Positions 18,046 through 26,273 of a DNA stretch of 64,000 bases are shown here, in pieces. The first letter of the stretch is position 1. Every line of letters starts with the position of its first letter. The stretch lies in the NCBI RefSeq assembly GCF_003201475.1, contig NZ_QJJK01000011.1, positions 62,001 through 126,000 of the forward strand, given 5' to 3'. The notes under the pieces were generated by a model. That model was not told where the DNA came from. It was given only the letters and a program-made list of their open reading frames with translations, and searched no databases. This DNA is from Chelatococcus asaccharovorans (GTDB lineage: Bacteria; Pseudomonadota; Alphaproteobacteria; Rhizobiales; Beijerinckiaceae). The translations under genes were made by a program, and so were the position numbers.

Positions 18046-18360
18046 CTAGCGTCCGAACAACACCGACAGGCACAGCAGCGCGATGGCAACCGCGGCGATC
18101 CATGCGACCATATTGGCTGCGCGTGTCGGCTGCTTGCCCTCCTCCTCGGCCGTGTCCTTGCCGATCAGCGCTCCGACAAGGGCGCTGATCGCGCCGAACC
18201 ACCCGATGCCCACCACCAAAGCTCCGGCAAGCGAGACCGTGCTACCGCCGCCAAGCAACCCCTTCGCGACACCGAACAACAGCGCGACGATCGTCCCCAT
18301 GGCGGCGCCGGCGACCGCCGTGAGCACCACGAGACCAACGCGTTTCAGGATCTCAGTCAC
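18046..18360 (-). CDS. Hypothetical small membrane protein
   Basis: This 104-residue protein has three hydrophobic segments (VVLTAVAGAAMGTIVALLFG, LAGALVVGIGWFGAISALVG and MVAWIAAVAIALLCLSVLFG). A charged loop (KDTAEEEGKQPTR) separates the second and third. The GTG at 18360 is preceded by GGGGGAA, so I prefer it over the ATG at 18420. I do not recognise the family. It stands alone between topA and a block of hypothetical genes. Confidence 0.65.
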   Translation of the reverse strand: MTEILKRVGLVVLTAVAGAAMGTIVALLFGVAKGLLGGGSTVSLAGALVVGIGWFGAISALVGALIGKDTAEEEGKQPTRAANMVAWIAAVAIALLCLSVLFGR

Positions 18361-18634
18361 TGTCGCTTCCCCCGCTTGAGGTGAGAATTCTGGGCGAACG
18401 GTAGCTCGATTGCAACGCATGGCGGCGACCGTTCATGCAGCGTGACATCGAAGACCATGCCGTGCTTCTTCTTCGTTACCTTGGGACCAGCAGCATACTT
18501 TTTTCCAAGCCCATCGCGCCCCACGACGAAGCGTGATCAATGGCCGCGCATTGCCATCAAGTCCGGAAATCGTCCGATCCGACTGACAATAGCGGGGATT
18601 CCGCGCTCGACATGACGATGTTATCAAAGAAGCA

Positions 18635-19009
18635 TTACACCCGTGATCGACGAACAGACTTAAAGCCTTCGATCAGCGCCTCGCGATGGAAAAACTGCTC
18701 AACGGCTCCCATGGAGCAGTAAGTCGCATAGAATTCGACACGAACACCGCATCGCTCGACCGAGCAGGGCAAACGTGAGCTACATTTTGCAACATATTCC
18801 TCGATCTCATCCATCGTCGAAAGAAAACCTGTGATCTCAATGGCGCGATCTAGTATTGTCACCCGGAAAAGGGGCCGCCGCTGACGCATCGGTCCACACT
18901 CGTCATAGCTGGCGATCTCGAATGTCGGCAAGATGCGCGTTCGCACTTTGAGTGCCAGATTCGCCGCGGAAATGTGCGAACGGATGAAAGCCAATAGATC
19001 GAACGACAT
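18635..19009 (-). CDS. Hypothetical protein
   Basis: This 124-residue protein lacks TM or signal segments and has four cysteines in its C-terminal half (KCSSRLPCSVERC ... YCSMG). The base composition is lower in GC than in flanking core genes. It starts 23 bases after the end of the next gene upstream on the same strand (19033), so the two may be co-transcribed. I do not recognise a family, and whether it is expressed is uncertain. Confidence 0.45.
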   Translation of the reverse strand: MSFDLLAFIRSHISAANLALKVRTRILPTFEIASYDECGPMRQRRPLFRVTILDRAIEITGFLSTMDEIEEYVAKCSSRLPCSVERCGVRVEFYATYCSMGAVEQFFHREALIEGFKSVRRSRV

Positions 19010-19032
19010 GCCAGCGGACCCGAGTCACATCT

Positions 19033-19431
19033 TCAACGTCTTCGGACACGCCAGGGCGGCGCGAACGGATCAATCTTCCCGCGCTCGATCTGGCCGAGGA
19101 GAAACGACAGATAGCCGGGATCCGCGGGGTAGGGACAATCCCGCCATAGATCGATGATCGCAGACCTTTGACCGGCATCGAAGGCCATCAAGCGCTTCCT
19201 TGCATCTCGCCAGCCCCGCGCGCGTTCATCGCGTTGCCGCTGCTCATACGTCGCAAGCAGATTGGTGCGTCGAAGAAGCCTCTGACCTTTGGCCGATGAA
19301 TCGATGGCGGCTCTGGCTTGGATCTCGAGCAGGATAGACTGCCATTTTCGTGATCGTTCCTGGAATTGCTGCCGCTTCTGTCGCATGTCCTCGTGCGAGC
19401 TGGCATCCATTTCTCGCTTGAAGCGCATCAT
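19033..19431 (-). CDS. Hypothetical basic coiled-coil-like protein
   Basis: The product is about 132 residues. The N-terminal two thirds are strongly charged and helical (RQKRQQFQERSRKWQSILLE ... YEQRQRDERARGWRDARKRL). A C-terminal segment, AIIDLWRDCPYPADPGYLSF, resembles a small globular motif. The start is uncertain: two adjacent ATGs at 19431 and 19428 have only a weak upstream purine stretch, and the frame is open to 19557. Function is not recognised; its neighbours are also hypothetical. Confidence 0.5.
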   Translation of the reverse strand: MMRFKREMDASSHEDMRQKRQQFQERSRKWQSILLEIQARAAIDSSAKGQRLLRRTNLLATYEQRQRDERARGWRDARKRLMAFDAGQRSAIIDLWRDCPYPADPGYLSFLLGQIERGKIDPFAPPWRVRRR

Positions 19432-19540
19432 AGGCTCATATTGATGAGCAGACTGGCACAGGACATGTGCTGACGAGGACAAAAAGGAAAACACGTCTTG
19501 TGACCAGCGGCACGGGACTCGTCTCAGGAATCCAGTTTCA

Positions 19541-20236
19541 TCAGTCGAGCCAAACACGAACGATTGTCATCACTCCGCGCACTTCGGAAGCTTGCAGCGT
19601 TCTTCGATTTGGATTTGCAGGCCAGGGATCGCGAACCACCAGTTCCTTCAAACCGATGAAGCCGTTACTATCCTTGGTGTAGGTAGCCGCGGTCAGAACG
19701 GTTGCGTGCCCGATTGCCGCGCCGGCCACTCCGATGATCAGCGGGTTGCCTGCATCCAGTTCGGCCACGACGCGCTTGGCTCCATCGTTGGAGAACATAT
19801 TGAGGGCGGCATTGGACGGAATCTTGTCGGCCTGTTGTGGCAGAACGCTCGTGCTGACCGACATCGCCGCATCCGGCAGGCGTTCTGCGCCGGCTCGAAA
19901 CTTGAAACCGTACTGGTCGATCCATTCGCCGTTGATAGCCTGGATGATCTGGGGCGTGGTCGCGCCGCGACAGGTATTGGATCCGAAAATCTTCTCGACG
20001 GCCCATTCCTGAGCCGTCTCGCGGCCCTTCATCGAGAAGACGGCCTGGATGCAGGCTGCCCAGCACCATTCCTCGCAGCGTTGGCGTACCGGATCGAACT
20101 TGCTGAGCTCCAATCCGGACGTGCAGGTCTGAATGCCGCCCGACGCACTGCATCGCGTCGCGGCGTGGCCCACAGAGGTGCTGGCGCATAAAGCCGCGAT
20201 GCCGGTCATGAGTGAACGACGATTCATAAGGTTCAT
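19541..20236 (-). CDS. Exported papain-like cysteine peptidase
   Basis: This 231-residue protein has an N-terminal export signal containing twin arginines (NRRSLMTGIAALCAS). The nucleophile motif EEWCWAACIQAVF lies at residues ~54-66, the histidine motif GHATVLTAATY near 177, and the third catalytic position in VVRDPWP near 200. This C-W-A-A/S-C ... GH ... DPW order fits the papain-like family found in secreted bacterial cysteine peptidases. It would cleave proteins or peptides in the periplasm. Alternative starts at the first or fourth codon give nearly the same protein. No inhibitor gene is adjacent. Confidence 0.75.
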   Translation of the reverse strand: MNLMNRRSLMTGIAALCASTSVGHAATRCSASGGIQTCTSGLELSKFDPVRQRCEEWCWAACIQAVFSMKGRETAQEWAVEKIFGSNTCRGATTPQIIQAINGEWIDQYGFKFRAGAERLPDAAMSVSTSVLPQQADKIPSNAALNMFSNDGAKRVVAELDAGNPLIIGVAGAAIGHATVLTAATYTKDSNGFIGLKELVVRDPWPANPNRRTLQASEVRGVMTIVRVWLD

Positions 20237-20331
20237 CGCACTATGCCTTTCCTGTTAAATCTTAAGCCACTGCGCTCGATCTCGGGTTGTCTGTGAAAGC
20301 TGATCAACCTTGGTGGCCGGACAATTTCCCG

Positions 20332-20820
20332 TCACTGAAAAATATCTTTGGGATCGATGGCCTTTCCATCGTGCCTGATCTCAATATGCAGCGATGGCCG
20401 ATTGGTAACGCGTGGCGCGCCAAGCGATCCCAGGTTCTGGCCCGGCTCAAGACATTGCCCCACTCGAACATTGATTCCATCAAGATGCGCATAGACGGTG
20501 GACCATCCGCCACCATGATCAATCGTGACGACGCCAGCGGATGGTCCCGCTGTTTGCAGCTCCGCAACGATCCCGGGAGCTACGGCCTTTACCACCCTGT
20601 TCGGCGATAATGACAGATCCCACCCGTTATGTTGGCGCGACACTTTGAGGATCGGATCATAGAAGATTCCAAAGCCGCGGAGGAGATGGCCGGCAGGCCT
20701 CGGCATGATCGGTCGTCGATCGGAGGCCATTTGCAGAAAGTGACACGCCGAGCCTAACGACATTGACAGATCCGAGAGCAACATGACGCTGGCGATCACC
20801 ATTGATGCTGTTATTCTCAT
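20332..20820 (-). CDS. Exported M23-family peptidase
   Basis: This 162-residue protein has an N-terminal signal segment (MRITASMVIASVMLLSDLSM). A compact LytM/M23 domain follows, with HNGWDL (zinc ligands His/Asp), a VTIDHGGGWSTVYAHLDG core and LHIEIR as the final His motif. All expected metal ligands are present, so it is probably an active peptidoglycan endopeptidase. I start it at 20820 because GGAG lies seven bases upstream. A frame open to 21228 lacks family similarity upstream of this point. Confidence 0.82.
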   Translation of the reverse strand: MRITASMVIASVMLLSDLSMSLGSACHFLQMASDRRPIMPRPAGHLLRGFGIFYDPILKVSRQHNGWDLSLSPNRVVKAVAPGIVAELQTAGPSAGVVTIDHGGGWSTVYAHLDGINVRVGQCLEPGQNLGSLGAPRVTNRPSLHIEIRHDGKAIDPKDIFQ

Positions 20821-20927
20821 GATCTGTCTCCATTTGCCGCAACCACGGTCGGCCTGACCTTGTCGCAGCATGTGCCGGTGGCCGGACGTCCGATGGCAAC
20901 GCATCTCGCCGGGCGCCTTGCGTCCAT

Positions 20928-21131
20928 CTACTCCCTGATCACGCTCGGGATCCTGCGCTTGCCGTCGTGATAGATGCCGGTCTTCATGCAGAAATCCCAG
21001 TAGCGTGCACAGCGCGCCGCCTGCACCGCGGGCTTCTCTTCGACGATGAAGCCACGATGATCGCACGCGTTGCGAAGCTGAGTGCAGGTCCTTCCCTTCG
21101 CCGATTCCGAGCGCGTCGGGACCACCTCCAC
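20928..21131 (-). CDS. Small cysteine-containing hypothetical, possibly truncated
   Basis: A 67-residue frame begins with GTG and contains four cysteines (CTQLRNACDHRG ... CARYWDFC). The frame stays open upstream of this start to a TAG next to the dispersed repeat at 21187. The N-terminus, perhaps a signal peptide, may have been removed by that insertion. No ribosome-binding site is evident. It lies just upstream of the M23 peptidase on the same strand. Confidence 0.35.
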   Translation of the reverse strand: MEVVPTRSESAKGRTCTQLRNACDHRGFIVEEKPAVQAARCARYWDFCMKTGIYHDGKRRIPSVIRE

Positions 21132-21186
21132 GAAGAGGGGTCGGGCCGTGGCGGCGTCCGTGAATGCCGCCCCACCACCAGCACGC

Positions 21187-21291
21187 TAGAGCATTTTCGC
21201 GTTTCTCCGAATCGCGAAAATGATCCATGTCTTTGATTTAGCGCATTTTCTTCACGCGAACCGGTGTCCACTTCGCTCGAAAATGCGCTAG
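21187..21291. repeat. Dispersed extragenic repeat pair
   Basis: A first unit (TAGAGCATTTTCGCG ... CGCGAAAATG, 21187-21222) is followed by a second (21241-21291). The second is the reverse complement of the 8989-9034 element apart from a few bases. Both have AGC(G)CATTTTC ends. This shows that the family is mobile or duplicated in the genome. Confidence 0.75.
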
Positions 21292-21330
21292 ACGCCGCTC
21301 CCTCGAGCCGCGGCATGATGCGGGCGCCTC

Positions 21331-21666
21331 TCATTTCGCACCCATTCCCGCACTGATGAAGAACAACACCAGGGCACCCGCGGTGATCCAGCCGGCAAAG
21401 CTACGGCCTCCGGATCGCCACGTGGCGATGATCGCGCCGACCACGGCGCCTATCGTGCCGCCGAAGTTCAGAGCGTAGCGCGCGGCGAATTGTCCCGCGT
21501 GGCTTGCGGTGGCGTCATTGACGACGTCCGCATTCATGAGGGCGATCATGCCTGCAAGCAACGCCCAGGCGACGACACCGACAAGCGCCGAGGCGGCCAC
21601 GACGCCGGCGTGCCCCATTTCCGCCGCGGCGGGCCGATCAGTCCGATTTGCATTCTCTCTGATCAT
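21331..21666 (-). CDS. Hypothetical membrane protein
   Basis: This 111-residue protein has a short hydrophilic N-terminus and about three hydrophobic helices: VVAASALVGVVAWALLAGMI, FGGTIGAVVGAIIATW and WITAGALVLFFISAGMG. AGGAGCAGGAC lies directly upstream of the ATG. No family is recognised. It stands alone, flanked by the dispersed repeat on one side and a gene-poor stretch on the other. Confidence 0.6.
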   Translation of the reverse strand: MIRENANRTDRPAAAEMGHAGVVAASALVGVVAWALLAGMIALMNADVVNDATASHAGQFAARYALNFGGTIGAVVGAIIATWRSGGRSFAGWITAGALVLFFISAGMGAK

Positions 21667-22393
21667 GTCCTGCTCCTGACAACTCCGGTTCCGATGTCCC
21701 GAAGCCTAGCGAATGCATGGTCACAATATCAGCAAAGCTTTCCGAATCGGTCCGAAGCCGCCTCGCGCCAAAGCCTTGCACGCGGCTCGCGCGCCAGATT
21801 CACGCGGATTCGGAACCCTTTGGTTTTGCCGTACCGGCATCCGTCCTAGGGCACGACACGTGATGCCCCCTTGGAATCAGGAGAGCTTTGATGTGGTGTG
21901 ATCTCGCTGGCGAAGCCATGGTACTGCGAGTGCGCCGCGATCTTGCAAGCGGCGGCGCGTCCGCCCGCCGCGCGAGGGAGGCCTTGTCTACCGGTATGGT
22001 GAAGAATGTCGCTAGGCCGACCATCGTGGCGATCGAGAGATAGCCTGTCTTCAATGTCCCGCGTTACATGTCATCGCGCGTTGCGTGGAATACCGGCTGT
22101 GCCGTCACCCGGTGTGATGATCGAAATGGCGTTCGGCCTTCCGCCGAGGACCAGCCGCTTTCCTCATTTTTAACGATGGCCGCCAACCTGGTCGAGCCAT
22201 GCCCACGCCAGACATCGTTTGTGGGTCGCCACGAGCGGCAGTGTGATGTGTGAGCCGCGGGCGCGTGGGAACACGCAGACGATCCTCGCCGGCAGGCTCC
22301 GGAACGCACCCTGATGGGTTCCTTTGCGCGATCCCCGGCTGCTAGAATGGCCATGGCCGGCGCGGCAGGCCGGCGACGCGCGGGCGGAGCAGA
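21667..22393. other. Gene-poor 727 bases before the CHAT gene
   Basis: The longest frames here lack ribosome-binding sites and family similarity. A minus-strand frame with a TTG start at 22054 (MKTGYLSIATMVGLATFFTI ...) begins like a signal peptide but continues as low-quality Arg/Ser-rich sequence. I do not call it. The region probably holds the promoter of the CHAT gene and degraded sequence at the edge of the accessory block. Confidence 0.4.
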
Positions 22394-24895
22394 GTGCAGA
22401 ACAACCTGCAGAAGGACCGAGCGGCTGAACTGCTGCGGTCCGGGCGGTTTGACGAGGCAAGGGCTGCTGCGGACGCATTGCTCGCGGCAGGCCAGGCGTC
22501 GCCTGCTGCGGCGCGAAGCATCGTCTCGTCGCGGCTCGCGCTGGCTGGCGCTTGCCTCAACCTCGCGCGCTTTGAAGACGCACGTCACTACGCACAAGGC
22601 GCGTTCGTGCTCACCGATACTCACTTTGCCGACACCGACGCCACGAAGTTTGCGGCTCTCGAAATCCTTCAGGACGCCTGCATCGCGATGGGTCGCCTCA
22701 CGGAGGCGCACGACGCTGGCGAGCGTGCTCTTGCAATCGCAATCGCCGCGCACGGGCAGGACAGCGTTGCAGCAGCACGGGCAACGCAGCGCCTCGGCGC
22801 CGTACTCGCACGCGTCGGCGACGTCAGCGCGGCTCGCGTCGCGTTTATTCGCGCGAAGGATGCGCTGATGCGCGCCACGACAGCCGACCGCGCCGATGTC
22901 GACGATACGCTCGCGACCACGCTCGCCAATCTCGCCAGCACCTACCAGCGGCCGGACGAGATCGAGCTCGCACAAGCGATCCATGATCAGGCGCTGCGGC
23001 TGCGCCGACGGTTATCCGGTGATGAGCACGTCGAGATCGCTCAACTCCATTCCAATCTTGGCCTGCTGCTGTCCGAAGCCGGCCAGGACGATGCGGCGTT
23101 GCGCTCGTGCGAACGGAGTCTTGCGTTGCGCCGGCGTCTGCTGCCGCAGGGGCATCCCGACGTCGCGCGCAGCCTGATGGAAGTCGGCTGGATGCGGACA
23201 CGGCTTGGCAACACCGACGGCGCTACGGACGCCCTGCTCGAGGCGCTGCTTCTGCTCTCCGCGCTCGACATGCCAACCGTCGAGGCCAGGGCTCACTTTC
23301 TGCTTGGCTCGCTGCTCGCCGAAAGTAATGCACCGGCCGCGGCGATCCTCTTCGAAAAGCTGTGCGTGAACGGCCTGCAGCGCCTTCGACACGCGAGCGC
23401 CTCCCACGAGCATGCGTTCCTCGGGGCCCGGCAGGATATCTATCGTCATCTTGCCGAAAGCCTGATTCGCAGCGGCCGCCTGCCGGAGGCACTGCAAGTC
23501 ATTTCGATGCTGAAAGAATTCGAGCTCGACGACGTGACGAACGGCGTGCTGAGGCCGGTCACGCTCGTGCGACTTACGCCGTTCGAGCAGGCTCAGGCGG
23601 ATATGGAAGCCGCCGTGCGGCGCGAGATGCGCGACACGCTGAAGCACACCACGCACCTGACGCCGGCAGAGAGCGAAGGAGTAACGGCCGGAGGAGCCGC
23701 GGTGCTGAAAAGCTGGTTCGCGCGCTTGCGCGCGGATTTTGCCGAAACGGACAGCGCAACCGCGGCTGCCACTACACAAGTCACGTCGCGACGCGCTTCG
23801 GTCCCACAAGACGATCTGGCCGCCGGTAGCATTCAACTCCAGTATCTGCTGGCGCAGGACGGCGTCGAGATCATCGTCTCAACGGCCGGCGGTCAGCGGC
23901 ACTATCATAACGCGTTCGTACCGGGCGAAGTGCACCGCCTTGTCCTCGCGCTGCGCGCCTCGATCGCCCAACGCTCCGCATCCTGGCGAGGTCACGCGGT
24001 TGCCCTGCATGAGCTGCTCATCGGTCCCATCGAGGCCGAACTCGACGATAACAAGACGGATCGGCTGACGATTTCACTCGATGGCGTTCTGCGCTACCTG
24101 CCACTCGGCGTTCTTCACGACGGTCGGCGGCACCTTCTGGAGCGTTTCGCACTCACTGTCAGCGCCGGCGGCCACGGTCCCGGGCGCATTACCGAGCCCG
24201 CGCCGATCCGACGCGCAGCGGGCTTCGGCGTCACGCGCGCGCTCGCCAATCATCGTGCACTGCGAGGCGTGCGCGACGAACTGTTCGCGATCGTCGGCAC
24301 GGCGGACAATGCTCACGGCGTGGTCGACGGCGGCATCTTCCTGGACACGGCATTCACCGCCGACGCGCTCCGCAGCGCGCTGAAACGGCGCGACGGCATC
24401 GTCCACATTGCGAGCCACTTCGTATTTCGTCCTGCGCGGGAGAATGAGTCCTATCTGCTGCTCGGCGATGGCACGAAACTGACACTTGCCCAGCTGGCGG
24501 AATTGCGGTTCGACGGCGTCGATCTGCTGACGCTCTCCGCATGCGAGACGGCGGTAGGCGGCGGCCACCGGCAGAGCGGCAGCGAGTTCGAAGGGCTCGG
24601 CGCGCTCGCGCTGAACCGCGGCGCCGCCCATGTCATCGCAACCCTCTGGCCAATTCGCGACTTCACCAGCGCGGCGCTGATGCGCGAGTTTTATCGGCTT
24701 CGCTTTCGCGAAGACTTCGCTGTGGCCGACGCGCTGCGTCAGGCGCAGCTTCAGTTGCTCACCGGCCGCTCGGCCCGCGGAGCTGCCGGGGCCCCGAGGG
24801 GTCTCCTGGACCCAGACGATGACGATGCCTCGACCAACCGACCCGCCCGCGAGGCGCATCCGTACTACTGGGCGCCCTATGTGCTGATGAGATGA
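22394..24895 (+). CDS. TPR-CHAT caspase-like peptidase
   Basis: This is an 833-residue protein. The N-terminal ~340 residues form tetratricopeptide repeats (e.g. AQLHSNLGLLLSEAGQDDAA and HPDVARSLMEVGWMRTRLGN). A helical linker follows, then a C-terminal CHAT domain. The catalytic dyad is visible: His675 in VHIASHF and Cys717 in LTLSACETA, with the downstream GLGALALNRGAAHVIATLWPI core intact. CHAT peptidases cleave specific partners or act as effectors in bacterial conflict systems. The start is a GTG preceded by GGAG. It opens a plus-strand run with the HTH protein and the two helical-module membrane proteins. Confidence 0.88.
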   Translation: MQNNLQKDRAAELLRSGRFDEARAAADALLAAGQASPAAARSIVSSRLALAGACLNLARFEDARHYAQGAFVLTDTHFADTDATKFAALEILQDACIAMGRLTEAHDAGERALAIAIAAHGQDSVAAARATQRLGAVLARVGDVSAARVAFIRAKDALMRATTADRADVDDTLATTLANLASTYQRPDEIELAQAIHDQALRLRRRLSGDEHVEIAQLHSNLGLLLSEAGQDDAALRSCERSLALRRRLLPQGHPDVARSLMEVGWMRTRLGNTDGATDALLEALLLLSALDMPTVEARAHFLLGSLLAESNAPAAAILFEKLCVNGLQRLRHASASHEHAFLGARQDIYRHLAESLIRSGRLPEALQVISMLKEFELDDVTNGVLRPVTLVRLTPFEQAQADMEAAVRREMRDTLKHTTHLTPAESEGVTAGGAAVLKSWFARLRADFAETDSATAAATTQVTSRRASVPQDDLAAGSIQLQYLLAQDGVEIIVSTAGGQRHYHNAFVPGEVHRLVLALRASIAQRSASWRGHAVALHELLIGPIEAELDDNKTDRLTISLDGVLRYLPLGVLHDGRRHLLERFALTVSAGGHGPGRITEPAPIRRAAGFGVTRALANHRALRGVRDELFAIVGTADNAHGVVDGGIFLDTAFTADALRSALKRRDGIVHIASHFVFRPARENESYLLLGDGTKLTLAQLAELRFDGVDLLTLSACETAVGGGHRQSGSEFEGLGALALNRGAAHVIATLWPIRDFTSAALMREFYRLRFREDFAVADALRQAQLQLLTGRSARGAAGAPRGLLDPDDDDASTNRPAREAHPYYWAPYVLMR

Positions 24896-25001
24896 TTAGA
24901 CCCGCGCCGGACCCATTCGGTTCGGTTCGGGCATATTTGGCCCGGCAGGACCAATGTCATACTATCCTGCAGCCAGCGAATTCTGGGGCCGAGGACGAGC
25001 A

Positions 25002-25904
25002 ATGGTGGACGAGCGCGGTGGCAAAAAAACGCTTCAGCCGAAGTTCACGAAGGGATATTCGCATATTCCGCAACTGCGCGAAAAATTGCGCTGGCTCTAC
25101 GGCTATCACCCGATCGTCAAGACTCAGTATCAACTCGCCAAGGAGCTCAATATCTCGGCCGGCACACTGTCCACTTGGCTGACCGGCGTGAACTACAAGG
25201 ACGCAGTGAGCGTCGCGCCGCAAAACCCCGATTGCATTCCGACCAAGCACTATCGCGCATTCATCGATATCTGGGGCCTGCCGGCTGCCATCCTGGAGAT
25301 GGAGGACATCAACGAATTCAAGACTGCGCTTGCCACGTTCGAATCCGGACGTGGCCCGTGGGAGAAGTTCGTCCGCACTCTGCCGGATGATGAAGTACTC
25401 GAGATCGTAGTGAATGGCGAGAAGGGCTTGATCGACCCGGACGACAAGCCCGACGAGGGCGTGCTTCAGTTGCTTGCGGGTGACGAGATCATGCTGCGAA
25501 TCCCGAACCCCGGTCTCGAACATGGCGTCCTGCTCATGCAGGACCGGTTCGGCTGGAGCAGCCTTCGACCGAACCCGCGCTGGACGGCGACCGAGGTCGA
25601 CGCCGAGCTTGTCTTCCCGCGTCAGGTCGAGGGATCGCCCGCGCGCTTCGCCGAGCTCGACGCAGTTGGCGGAATGCATCGGGCGCTCGCGGTCTTCACC
25701 CGCGAGGCGCTGCCGGGATCAGCGATGGACGTGCTGCGTGCGCAGCCGATCGAGGCCAGCGGCCTGAACCACCTCGCCGGCTTCCTCCAGGGCCGCGTCG
25801 CCGCCGGACCGGACCAGTGCCACGTCGTCAGCCGACGCTTTCTGGTCTCGACGGCGCGGCGGCGAAAGTCGCGCAGCAGCGTAGTCATGCGCACCAGTAG
25901 CTAG
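25002..25904 (+). CDS. HTH protein with C-terminal globular domain, 3' end altered by a MITE-like element
   Basis: The product is 300 residues. Near the N-terminus, QLAKELNISAGTLSTWLTG is a helix-turn-helix. The central region (~140-250) is acidic and beta-rich, with DEIMLRIPNPGLEHGVLLMQ and FGWSSLRPNP, and could be a ligand- or protein-binding domain. GAGG lies seven bases before the ATG at 25002; the frame is open from 24954. The stop TAG lies in the CTAG at the left edge of the 25904-26180 element, and the last ~40 residues are Arg/Ser-rich and atypical. The original C-terminus may be lost. It lies 106 bases after the CHAT gene. Confidence 0.65.
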   Translation: MVDERGGKKTLQPKFTKGYSHIPQLREKLRWLYGYHPIVKTQYQLAKELNISAGTLSTWLTGVNYKDAVSVAPQNPDCIPTKHYRAFIDIWGLPAAILEMEDINEFKTALATFESGRGPWEKFVRTLPDDEVLEIVVNGEKGLIDPDDKPDEGVLQLLAGDEIMLRIPNPGLEHGVLLMQDRFGWSSLRPNPRWTATEVDAELVFPRQVEGSPARFAELDAVGGMHRALAVFTREALPGSAMDVLRAQPIEASGLNHLAGFLQGRVAAGPDQCHVVSRRFLVSTARRRKSRSSVVMRTSS

Positions 25905-26180
25905 GGTCAGGACCCATTCATATGATGGAAATGGCGCCTGAAACGGCAAGGAGATGCCGAAAAGAGATTCCTGGAGAGACGCGAAGGTCGATGGGGTTCC
26001 ATCGGCCGAGTGGCTCGACGCTGCAGGTCGCAGCCGTTTCGGCGTCCTTCGGATGTGGTCCATTTGGCCGGCAACGGCGTCGCGCAGCGCTCGAAAGCCG
26101 AATGGCTTCCTTCGCCTCCGCTTCTTCAATCCGGCCAAATGGCCTCACACCATTTCAACCAGATGAATGGGTCCTGACCC
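25904..26180. mobile_element. 277-bp MITE-like element
   Basis: The termini GGGTCAGGACCCATTCAT are perfectly inverted over 18 bp, and similarity continues to about 33 bp (GAAATGG). Both ends are flanked by TA, within CTAG on both sides. This fits a TA-duplicating transposase (IS630/mariner type) or an IS5-type CTAG target. No transposase frame is present, so the element would be mobilised in trans. An inner pair, CCATTTGGCCGG and CCGGCCAAATGG, adds internal symmetry. Confidence 0.75.
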
Positions 26181-26273
26181 TAGATTAAGGGCCGCCGTCG
26201 GAAGGCCGCCGACGCTGGACGCGGGTGCGCCGCGTAAACTAGACTGAAGCTGCATTTGGGGCGGGGCCTGCGG

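Noticed and set aside
20821-21228. N-terminal extension of the M23 frame
   Set aside because: It lacks family similarity, and a good ribosome-binding site lies directly before the ATG at 20820.
21800-22054. 84-residue frame starting with TTG that resembles a signal peptide
   Set aside because: Only the first ~20 residues look protein-like; the rest is Arg/Ser-rich and no ribosome-binding site is clear.
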